Positions 1 through 6,458 of a stretch of 32,760 nucleotides of DNA are shown here, one piece after another (within the stretch, counting starts at the first letter, position 1; each line of letters opens with the position of its first letter). The stretch comes from a virus. Both the position numbers and the translations under genes were made by a program. The notes below the pieces were generated by a model that searched no databases, had not been told where the DNA came from, and was given only the letters and a program-made list of their open reading frames with translations. The DNA lies in the IMG/VR virus record IMGVR_UViG_3300030380_002060, positions 1-32,760 of that record. One strand, written 5' to 3'.

Positions 1-1
1 A

Positions 2-520
2 ATAAATGATTCAACAGCTATCTGGTTTGCCCAGATATTTAGAAGTGGAGCAGTAAATGTTATTGACTACTATGAAAGCAGCGGTGTTGGCTTGGATCAC
101 TACGCTGAAGTCCTACGTCAAAAAGATTACCACTGGGGAGACCACCTCGCCCCCCACGACATCGAAGTCAGGGAAATCGGGTCGGGCAAAAGCCGCCTCG
201 AAACGGCGTTCAGCCTCGGCATCAGGTTCAAAGTCATCCCGAAAATGAAAGTTGCTGACGGTATCAACGCTGCCAGAGTATTGATACCTAAATGCCACTT
301 TGATCGTGACAAATGCGCTGAAGGCGTAGAAATGTTGAAACAGTACAGGCAGGAGTGGGATGAACGTAGAAAAATGTTTAGAGATCACCCGCGCCATGAC
401 TTCACGTCTCATGCTGCGGATGCGTTTAGGTATCTGGCTGTTGGGTTGGAGAATAGGCAAGCTGCTGTTCGCGCACCGCAGAAAGTGGCAGTCAATGAAT
501 ATAATCCCTTCACGATATGA
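2..520 (+). CDS. Terminase large subunit, C-terminal part (5' truncated by window edge)
   Basis: The frame is open from the first bases, so the N-terminal ATPase domain lies outside the window. The visible 172 residues are the nuclease-domain end of a packaging motor. They begin with an NDSTAIWFAQ segment typical of the RNase H-like fold, and end with the H-x-A-A-D-A-F-R-Y motif near residue 137 that closes many TerL proteins. TerL translocates DNA into the prohead with ATP and cuts it at the end of packaging. Its stop overlaps the next ATG (ATGA). It lies upstream of the portal gene, as expected for a packaging module. Family assignment is confident; the exact TerL subgroup is not resolvable from this piece. 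Confidence 0.85.
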   Translation: MNDSTAIWFAQIFRSGAVNVIDYYESSGVGLDHYAEVLRQKDYHWGDHLAPHDIEVREIGSGKSRLETAFSLGIRFKVIPKMKVADGINAARVLIPKCHFDRDKCAEGVEMLKQYRQEWDERRKMFRDHPRHDFTSHAADAFRYLAVGLENRQAAVRAPQKVAVNEYNPFTI

Positions 521-951
521 CAACACAAGATATAGAGGACATAGTTTATTTAATAAGATCAAGCGATTACCATAGCTGGTGGGGCAAAGACTACTTTATT
601 GATTTAATTAAGACGCCGTTTAGTCTGAAGCAATACATAGTTGTAAGGGATGGGCATGTGCCAATTAGCTTTGCAACATGGGGGTTTCCAAACCCGAAGC
701 ATGTAAAAGAGTATTTATTGGAACATAAGTTCCCGGCAAAGGGATTTCATGGTGGGGGCAAAGACCCTTGGTTAGTGGACTTCATAGCTGTTGGTGGTAT
801 GCGTAATACGACTACAGGTTTCAGAAGTGTAAAAAATGTGTTATCAAATATGGGATATAGTCAAGCTTATTGGTTCAGAACAGAAACAAACAAGCTTGGG
901 TTTCATAAGCTAAATGGAGTGAGTGATGGGCGGCGCACCAAAAAAAGTTAA
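517..951 (+). CDS. HlyC-like toxin-activating lysine acyltransferase
   Basis: This 144-residue protein matches the RTX toxin acyltransferase family (HlyC/CyaC), GNAT-fold enzymes that move a fatty acyl group from acyl-ACP to internal lysines of a target protein. Family landmarks are present: SDYHSWW (His19), a hydrophobic F-x-Q-Y stretch, P-I-S-F-A-T-W near 49-55, and WLVDFIA with Asp88. The His-to-Asp distance of 69 residues equals that between catalytic His23 and Asp92 of HlyC. It is shorter than HlyC (170 aa) because the C-terminus ends early. The ATG overlaps the terminase stop, and its 3' end overlaps the next gene by 26 bases. No RTX toxin is in the window, so the substrate is unknown. 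Family call is good; function in the phage is inferred. Confidence 0.75.
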   Translation: MTTQDIEDIVYLIRSSDYHSWWGKDYFIDLIKTPFSLKQYIVVRDGHVPISFATWGFPNPKHVKEYLLEHKFPAKGFHGGGKDPWLVDFIAVGGMRNTTTGFRSVKNVLSNMGYSQAYWFRTETNKLGFHKLNGVSDGRRTKKS

Positions 952-1288
952 AAAAGCAGCAAGAAAAGTTACCAAGGGTGTTGGTAATGTCGTAGAAACT
1001 GTTATTGAAAAGCCAATTAAGAAGATTGGCAAGGAAACCTTTGATGTGGTTATGGGTACGACTGATGAAGAACGCCGTGCCATGCTTTACGGTGATATGC
1101 CTTCTCCAGAAACACCAGAGGTTACACCAGAAGTAACACCAGAGGTTGTCCCTGATGACAACACAATTCTTGGTAGAGGCAGACGCAGAACCAAGGCAAA
1201 GCGTTCTGGTGCTGCTGGCTCATTAGAAGAAGGATTTGGCGTTACTTACGCCAAGCCTAGCCCGAAAGCACCAACAGGGAGTGCATAA
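926..1288 (+). CDS. Small basic head-region protein with TPEV repeats
   Basis: 120 residues. I chose ATG 926 over an in-frame GTG three bases earlier because GGAG at 915-918 is well spaced from it and the MGGAPKK start looks natural. The N-terminal third is lysine-rich (MGGAPKKVKKAARKV). The middle carries three tandem T-P-E-V units around residues 67-77, and the C-terminal part is basic and low in complexity. I do not recognise a domain. Genes of this size and composition sit between terminase and portal in related environmental phages, suggesting a structural or packaging accessory role. It directly follows the acyltransferase and could be a lysine-bearing substrate, which is speculation. 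Confidence 0.7.
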   Translation: MGGAPKKVKKAARKVTKGVGNVVETVIEKPIKKIGKETFDVVMGTTDEERRAMLYGDMPSPETPEVTPEVTPEVVPDDNTILGRGRRRTKAKRSGAAGSLEEGFGVTYAKPSPKAPTGSA

Positions 1289-1515
1289 TGTCTTTTCTAA
1301 AGCCAAAAGTTTATATACCGCCAGCCCCACCACCGCCACCGCCGCCAGCCCAAGCGAATGATGTGGATACACAAAAGGCGGTTGCTTTGGCTGAAGAGGC
1401 AACAAAAAAGGCTCGTAAGAAGAAAGGTGCTGGCTCAACGATTGTTGCTGGGGCTTTGACAGACAAGCCGGAAACAGTATCGCCAACAGGCGGCACACCA
1501 ACATTATTGGGGTAA
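1288..1515 (+). CDS. Small proline-rich protein upstream of portal
   Basis: 75 residues, starting one base inside the previous stop (TAATG). The N-terminus reads MSFLKPKVYIPP followed by a polyproline run of about eight residues. An Ala/Lys-rich segment follows, probably helical, and then a Gly/Thr-rich tail ending in LLG. No catalytic motif is visible. Its constant place before the portal gene suggests a virion or assembly factor. The polyproline stretch could bind a partner or act as an extended linker. Function unknown. Confidence 0.7.
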   Translation: MSFLKPKVYIPPAPPPPPPPAQANDVDTQKAVALAEEATKKARKKKGAGSTIVAGALTDKPETVSPTGGTPTLLG

Positions 1516-1519
1516 TCTC

Positions 1520-3112
1520 ATGCACATGAACTACATCAAAGATTTGATTGGCAGATATGATTATCTCAAAACCCAGCGCGACAACTGGAATAGTCACTAT
1601 CAAGAACTAGCTGACTATATGTTGCCAAGAAAAGCAGATGTGGTCAAAAGCCGTTCCAAAGGCGATAAGCGCATGGAACTTATCTTTGATGGTACGGCAC
1701 TGCAAGCTGTAGACCTTTTGTCATCTAGTCTTCATGGGATGCTTACCAGCGGTGCAACACCTTGGTTCCATCTTGATATGAAAGATGAAGACATAGGACG
1801 CGATGACGCTGTGCGTGAATGGCTGCAAGACAGCAGTATGCGTATGATGAGAGCGTTTGGGCAGTCAAACTTTGAAACAGAAGTTCATGAGATGTATGTG
1901 GACTTAGTTGTGTTTGGCACAGGCTGTATGTTTGTTGAGATGGAAGGCGGTGACTTACGTTTTAGCACCCGGCACATCTCTGAGTTTTATGTCCAAGAAA
2001 ATCAGTTTGGCATTGTTGATACAGTATTCCGTTCATACAAATCGCCTGTGCGTCAGGTTATCCAACGCTTTGGCGTAGAGAATGTCACTGATTACATTGT
2101 AAAGAAACATCAGGAGAAGCCTGATGAAGAAATAGAAATATTGCATGTTGTCATCCCAAGAGAAGAACGGGACAAGACAAAGCTAGACAACAAGAACATG
2201 CCGTTTGCATCAATCTATATTGATATGCAGTCAGCAGCCGTACTTTCGGAAAGTGGTTTCCAAGAGTTCCCGTACATTGTCCCACGATTTTTGAAGGCGA
2301 CTGGTGAGACAATGGGGCGTTCCCCCGCGATGGTTGCGTTGCCTGATGTCAAGATGCTGAACTTGATGTCTAAAACAATTATCCAAGCTGCTCAGAAACA
2401 AATAGATCCTCCCTTGCTTGTTCCTGATGATGGGTTCCTTTTGCCTATTAGAACGCAGCCGGGGGGATTGAACTTCTTTAGAAGCGGTAGCAGAGATACC
2501 ATCACGCCACTGAACACAGGCGCAAACATTCCTATTGGTTTGAATATGGAACAACAGCGTAGAGAAGCCATTAGATCGGCTTTCTACGTTGATCAGCTAC
2601 TATCAGGCGGTGCGCCTAACATGACCGCTACAGAGGTCATACAACGCCAAGAAGAGCGTATGAGAGTAATAGGGCCAGTTCTGGGCAGATTGATGAATGA
2701 AATGTTGCGTCCGTTGATTGATCGTGTGTTTGCCTTGATGGTTCGTGCTGAAATGCTGCCGCAACCACCAGAAATTTTGCAAGGTCGTGATGTAGACATT
2801 GAGTATGTCTCACCTCTTGCACGCGCACAGAAATCAAGCAGCTTGAACAGCACTATGAAAGCGTTGGAAATCTTAATGCCGTTGGCTCAAATGCTCCCTG
2901 TTGGAGATCACATTGACCCAGATGGGTTGGTGAAACACATCACTGAATCACTTGGAGTTCCAAAGACAACCCTGAAATCAACTGCTGAGATACAACAAAC
3001 GCGTCAGCAAAGACAGATGGCAGAGCAACAACAAGCAGAAGCCATGCAGGAGTCACAAGATGTTCAAGATATAGCACAGTTGGCACAGGCTACTAGGATG
3101 GTAGGCAAGTGA
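1520..3112 (+). CDS. Portal protein (head-tail connector, T7 gp8-like)
   Basis: 530 residues, close to T7 gp8 (536). The N-terminus has the Head-tail connector family signature: an aromatic helix, then WNSHYQELADYMLPRK, then IFDGTALQAVDLLSSSLHGMLTSGATPWF. The middle contains the conserved FPYIVPRFLKATGETMGRSP block, and PNMTATEVIQRQEERMRVIGPVLGRL follows around 365-390. The last 40 residues are Gln/Ala-rich. The dodecameric portal forms the unique head vertex through which DNA passes. ATG 1520 and ATG 1526 are both possible starts. The GTG of the next gene overlaps the stop. Confidence 0.95.
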   Translation: MHMNYIKDLIGRYDYLKTQRDNWNSHYQELADYMLPRKADVVKSRSKGDKRMELIFDGTALQAVDLLSSSLHGMLTSGATPWFHLDMKDEDIGRDDAVREWLQDSSMRMMRAFGQSNFETEVHEMYVDLVVFGTGCMFVEMEGGDLRFSTRHISEFYVQENQFGIVDTVFRSYKSPVRQVIQRFGVENVTDYIVKKHQEKPDEEIEILHVVIPREERDKTKLDNKNMPFASIYIDMQSAAVLSESGFQEFPYIVPRFLKATGETMGRSPAMVALPDVKMLNLMSKTIIQAAQKQIDPPLLVPDDGFLLPIRTQPGGLNFFRSGSRDTITPLNTGANIPIGLNMEQQRREAIRSAFYVDQLLSGGAPNMTATEVIQRQEERMRVIGPVLGRLMNEMLRPLIDRVFALMVRAEMLPQPPEILQGRDVDIEYVSPLARAQKSSSLNSTMKALEILMPLAQMLPVGDHIDPDGLVKHITESLGVPKTTLKSTAEIQQTRQQRQMAEQQQAEAMQESQDVQDIAQLAQATRMVGK

Positions 3113-3315
3113 ACAAAGAAATAGAAAAGACAAAAGATCTTTACAAACAGACATTTAATACAGACAGTGGAGCTAAAGTCTTAACTGATCTGGAAGCTAG
3201 GTGTAACTTTAAGACACTTAGCTATGTTGCTGGCGATGCCAATGCAACAGCGTTTGAAGAAGGCAAGAGAGCCGTAATTCTTCATATCTACAACATGATT
3301 AGAGAGGAGTCATAA
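3109..3315 (+). CDS. Bbp19-like small phage protein
   Basis: 68 residues with a GTG start in a GTGA overlap with the portal stop. The pattern LYKQTFNTDSGAKVLTDLEARC, then a small-residue stretch, then TAFEEGKRAVILHIYNMI matches the Bbp19-like family found beside portal and scaffold genes in many podovirus-type phages. The family has no established biochemical role; its location suggests head or connector assembly. It ends in a TAATG overlap with the scaffold gene, so the three genes are probably translated as a coupled unit. Confidence 0.75.
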   Translation: MNKEIEKTKDLYKQTFNTDSGAKVLTDLEARCNFKTLSYVAGDANATAFEEGKRAVILHIYNMIREES

Positions 3316-4160
3316 TGTCATTAGAAAACGCCGAACAGGTAGCCCAGCCAGAGGCAACCCTTGCGCCAGCGATTGAAACGCCAGCAGAGGTAGCATCAGG
3401 CGGGTCTGGTAACGAGTTTTTGAACATGATACCAGAAGACTTGCGAGAGCATCCAAGTCTTTCACCTATTAAAGATGTACCAAACTTAGCCCGGTCATAC
3501 GTCAACAGTCAGAAGTTGATAGGGGCTGACAAGTTACCATTACCAACCAATCCGACAGATGAGGATCTCGACAGGATTGCTGATAGACTAGGACGCCCAG
3601 AAACAGCATCAGGTTATGAGATAGCTGTAGATGGCAACATAATCACAGAAGAGGCAGCGCAAGATTTTGCACAGATGGCTCATGCCACAAGGCTTACGCC
3701 AGCGCAAGCAAACGGCATATTGGAATATTACAAAAATCGTGTAGAAGGTTCTGTGCAAGCAGATGCAGAAGCAAGGCATCAGTCACAGATAGACGCCAGT
3801 AACCAGCTTAAAGCTGAATGGGGTTCTAACTATGATAAACGAGTTGAGTTAGCCCAAGGTCTTGCAAACGAACTATCTGACACTCAAGCAATCACACGGA
3901 TTGTTCTGGAAGATGGAACAAACTTGGGTGATCATCCTGAGTTTATTAAGGCATTTGCAAAATTCGCTGAGTTCAGGCAGTCTGTAACAAGTGAAGATAC
4001 TGTTGCAGAAAAGTCACAGGTCAATCATATGACAAGGCAAACTGCACAAGCGGAGATAGATGCTATCATGCGTGGGCCTGATTACACCAGTAAAGATCCT
4101 GTTGCGCGTGATAGGGCTGTGCAAAGAGTGGCAGAGTTAATGGTTATTGTTCATGGTTGA
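3315..4160 (+). CDS. Scaffolding / capsid assembly protein (T7 gp9-like)
   Basis: 281 residues, comparable to T7 gp9 (307). It is acidic and Ala/Glu/Gln-rich, with a disordered N-terminus (many E, P, A). The segment LNMIPEDLREHPSLSPIKDVPNLARSYVNSQKLIG followed by a proline-rich linker is typical of phage scaffolds that precede a capsid gene. The central helices (about 120-220) are charged and likely coiled. Scaffold proteins guide prohead assembly and leave before or during packaging. No protease motif is visible, so it is not a scaffold-protease fusion. Position between portal and capsid strongly supports the call. Confidence 0.85.
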   Translation: MSLENAEQVAQPEATLAPAIETPAEVASGGSGNEFLNMIPEDLREHPSLSPIKDVPNLARSYVNSQKLIGADKLPLPTNPTDEDLDRIADRLGRPETASGYEIAVDGNIITEEAAQDFAQMAHATRLTPAQANGILEYYKNRVEGSVQADAEARHQSQIDASNQLKAEWGSNYDKRVELAQGLANELSDTQAITRIVLEDGTNLGDHPEFIKAFAKFAEFRQSVTSEDTVAEKSQVNHMTRQTAQAEIDAIMRGPDYTSKDPVARDRAVQRVAELMVIVHG

Positions 4161-4371
4161 CGGTTTGACAACAAAAGAGATTAGGCTGGAATGTTTACGA
4201 CTTGCTGTTGAAAATGGCACAAGTCGTGATATGATACAGCCTCATCTACTCGCAGACACATACTACGAGTGGGTAATGCAGGGTAGCGAGGAAACTCGTC
4301 CTGATGACAATCGGAAAGACGAAGGCCACAAGAAGGCCAAAAATTCTAGGGGTGTCCGGGCTATCGGGTAG
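4153..4371 (+). CDS. Small hypothetical protein between scaffold and capsid
   Basis: 72 residues from ATG 4153, which overlaps the scaffold stop by eight bases; a TTG six bases earlier is in frame but less likely. The N-terminal 40 residues look like a compact helical domain (TTKEIRLECLRLAVENG, then ADTYYEWVM). The C-terminal third is highly charged and probably disordered. No known domain was recognised. Comparable small helical genes occur near capsid genes in other phages, but no function can be assigned. Confidence 0.6.
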   Translation: MVDGLTTKEIRLECLRLAVENGTSRDMIQPHLLADTYYEWVMQGSEETRPDDNRKDEGHKKAKNSRGVRAIG

Positions 4372-4415
4372 CACGCTGAAAATCAAATGTCATAAAGGTA
4401 AAAGGAGACATAGAT

Positions 4416-5279
4416 ATGTCTGTTGAAGTAACCACGGCATTTGTCCAGCAGTATTCTGCAAACGTGCAGATGCTATCACAGCAGAAAGGTTCACTTCTGC
4501 GTGATGCTGTGCGTGTTGAGAGTATGCAGGGCAAAAACGCCTTTTTTGATCAGGTAGGTAAGGCAACAGCGCAAAAGCGTACAACGCGCCACGCCGACAC
4601 CCCACAGATCGACACACCCCATGCAAGACGCCGGGTGTCACTTGTTGACTACGAATACGCTGATTTGATTGACGAGCAAGACAAGGTTCGTATGCTCATT
4701 GATCCAACCTCTGCCTATGCACAAGCTGCTGCTTTTGCATTGGGTCGTGCGATGGATGATGAGATCATCTCAGCAGCTTTGGGTACAGCATTTACTGGTG
4801 AAACAGGTAGCACATCAACTGCGCTTCCTGCTGGTCAGCAAATTGCTAATGGTAGTGCAGATTTGACTGTTGCAAAACTAAGAGAGGCCAAGAAGACCTT
4901 AGATCTTGCGTCAGTTGATCCGTCAATCCCACGCTACATTGCTGTAGGCCCAGATCAGATTGAAGCATTGCTTGGCGATACAAACGTCACCAGCAGCGAT
5001 TTCAACACGGTCAAAGCTTTGGTACAGGGTGAAGTCAATCAGTTTATGGGCTTCAACTTCATCACAACAAATCGTCTGTCAAAGTCTGGCAACATCCGTT
5101 CATGTTTTGCATGGGCAGAGGATGGTCTTGCTCTGGCGATTGGTAAAGATGTTATGGCAAGAATTGATGAGCGTTCCGACAAAGGTTACGCAACTCAGGT
5201 CTACTATTGCATGAGCATCGGTGCTACTCGCATGGAAGAAGAAAAAGTTGTCCAGATTGACTGTGACGAATCGGCTTAA
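4416..5279 (+). CDS. Major capsid protein
   Basis: 287 residues behind a strong ribosome site (AAAGGAG, about 8 bases before ATG). The N-terminal arm has FVQQYSANVQMLSQQKGSLLRDAV. A basic loop with RTTRHADTPQ follows, then a conserved helix (YAQAAAFALGRAMDDEIISAAL), a P-domain-like segment (PRYIAVGPDQIEALL) and DKGYATQVYYCMSIGATRMEEEKVVQI at the end. These features fit the Phage_capsid_2 type of HK97-fold capsid proteins rather than the T7 gp10 sequence family. Position after portal and scaffold supports it. It should be the most highly expressed gene here, consistent with its good Shine-Dalgarno sequence and the terminator 500 bases downstream. Confidence 0.9.
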   Translation: MSVEVTTAFVQQYSANVQMLSQQKGSLLRDAVRVESMQGKNAFFDQVGKATAQKRTTRHADTPQIDTPHARRRVSLVDYEYADLIDEQDKVRMLIDPTSAYAQAAAFALGRAMDDEIISAALGTAFTGETGSTSTALPAGQQIANGSADLTVAKLREAKKTLDLASVDPSIPRYIAVGPDQIEALLGDTNVTSSDFNTVKALVQGEVNQFMGFNFITTNRLSKSGNIRSCFAWAEDGLALAIGKDVMARIDERSDKGYATQVYYCMSIGATRMEEEKVVQIDCDESA

Positions 5280-5292
5280 AGGAGAGTGATCA

Positions 5293-5772
5293 ATGACTAC
5301 TAGAAATTCAACTCTCGTTGCAAACTTTGAAGCCACCCCACAGGTAGCCAATGCGCCTCATAACCTACACGGTGTTGTCCGTGTGGCACAGGGTAACATT
5401 GCCTTACTTGCTGGTGATAGCACTGACAATGACATTGTTATGCTTGCACCAGTCCCAAGCAACGCAAGCATCAAGTCTCTGCAAGTAGGTGCAGACGGTC
5501 TTGGCGGTAGCTGCACATACAATGTGGGCATCTACACAAGTGCTGGCGCTGTGAAGGATGAGGACTTTTTTGCTACATCTGTAGCTGATGGCGCGGCTCT
5601 TGCTGAGTTACGTTATGAGGCAGCAGACCTAAATACTACAGGTCAGCAGTTGTACGAAATGGCTGGAGATAGCGATGATCCGGGTGGTTACTACTATATT
5701 GCGGTGACATTCAACGCAACTGGTGGTACAGCCGGAGACATGGCGTTCATCATTGAATATGTGGTGAACTAA
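5293..5772 (+). CDS. Putative capsid-associated (decoration or head) protein
   Basis: 159 residues with a strong ribosome site (AAAGGAGAG) 13 bases after the capsid stop. The sequence is rich in Gly, Thr, Ala and Val with short alternating hydrophobic stretches, suggesting an all-beta fold. A Gly-rich segment (GADGLGGSCTYNVGIYT) and acidic loop (GDSDDPGGYYYIAVTF) stand out. No domain was recognised. Its place directly after the capsid gene, before a terminator, and its own strong ribosome site suggest an abundant head decoration protein; this is inference. Confidence 0.7.
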   Translation: MTTRNSTLVANFEATPQVANAPHNLHGVVRVAQGNIALLAGDSTDNDIVMLAPVPSNASIKSLQVGADGLGGSCTYNVGIYTSAGAVKDEDFFATSVADGAALAELRYEAADLNTTGQQLYEMAGDSDDPGGYYYIAVTFNATGGTAGDMAFIIEYVVN

Positions 5773-5778
5773 AAACTT

Positions 5779-5804
5779 GAGAGGGCGGTGTGAGCCGCCT
5801 TCTC
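5779..5804 (+). terminator. Terminator-like hairpin after the head genes
   Basis: A 10-bp stem (GAGAGGGCGG with CCGCCTTCTC, one G-U pair) closes a six-base loop. It is preceded by AAAAACTT and followed by TTCTAT, a short pyrimidine tail. It lies seven bases after the stop of the capsid-associated gene. T7 has its main late terminator in the same place, after gene 10. The short U-tract suggests partial termination, which would lower expression of tail genes relative to capsid. Confidence 0.65.
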
Positions 5805-5810
5805 TTCTAT

Positions 5811-5840
5811 GGCAGGGGGTCAATCCGAAACACCCCCGCC
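5811..5840 (+). other. Second GC-rich hairpin in the head-tail intergenic gap
   Basis: GGC-A-GGGGG pairs with CCCCC-GCC, an eight-bp stem with a single bulged A and a 13-base loop. It sits six bases beyond the terminator-like hairpin and 20 bases before the gp11-like ATG. No U-tract follows, so it may be a processing or mRNA-stabilising structure at the 5' end of the tail-gene message, or it may assist termination. Seen directly; role inferred. Confidence 0.5.
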
Positions 5841-5859
5841 ACCCACTTAGGAGTTTGCT

Positions 5860-6456
5860 ATGGCATCAGTTGTGGATCTTTGTAACAGAGCATTAGATCT
5901 GTTAGGCGCAGCAAACATAACCGCGCTTACTGAAAACTCAAAAGAAGCTAGATTGTGTAACGGTAACTTTGATGATGTCAGGGATGCCGTTTTGCGTTCC
6001 CATCCTTGGAACATAGCAATCACAAGAAAGGCTTTGCCACGCGACTCTGACACTCCAGCATTTGGTTTTAGCTTTCAGTATACTTTGCCAACAGAGCCAT
6101 ACTGTTTGCGTGTCCTGTCGTTCTGGAACAGTAACGTAGATAACGAAGTTGCCGCATACGATAGCAACGTCATGTTTAAGATCGAAGGCAGAAAAGTGCT
6201 GTCAAACGAAGGCACATGCAACATCATTTATATTGGTCGTGTCACAGACACAGAGAATTTTGACTCATTGCTAAACAAAGCCATATCAGCGCGTTTGGCG
6301 GCTGAGATAGCTTACAATATAACAGGTAGCAACTCTGTTGCTCAGAACATGCTGACAATCTATGAAGCGCGTCTAAAAGAGGCTAAAGGCGTTGATAGTA
6401 TGGAAGGTTTCCCAGAACAGCCGCAAGCAGATGACTTTACAAACATTAGGTTATAG
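5860..6456 (+). CDS. Tail tubular protein A (T7 gp11-like adaptor)
   Basis: 198 residues; T7 gp11 has 196. The N-terminus has the family pattern of a helical bundle (DLCNRALDLLGAANITALTENSKEA, then NFDDVRDAVLRSHPWNIAITRKAL). A beta-rich part with FQYTLPTEPYCLRVLSFW follows, and then a C-terminal helix region (KAISARLAAEIAYNITGS). Gp11 proteins form the 12-fold adaptor ring between portal and nozzle. TAGGAG lies six bases before the ATG. The stop is three bases before the gp12-like gene, as in T7. Confidence 0.9.
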   Translation: MASVVDLCNRALDLLGAANITALTENSKEARLCNGNFDDVRDAVLRSHPWNIAITRKALPRDSDTPAFGFSFQYTLPTEPYCLRVLSFWNSNVDNEVAAYDSNVMFKIEGRKVLSNEGTCNIIYIGRVTDTENFDSLLNKAISARLAAEIAYNITGSNSVAQNMLTIYEARLKEAKGVDSMEGFPEQPQADDFTNIRL

Positions 6457-6458
6457 AA

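Noticed and set aside
57-248. Ser/Lys-rich 63-codon + frame inside the terminase region
   Set aside because: Low-complexity shadow of the TerL frame, no ribosome site, and the overlapping TerL frame has clear family motifs.
113-562. Long - strand frame across the terminase 3' end
   Set aside because: Antisense to two recognised genes, no conserved motif, no ribosome site.
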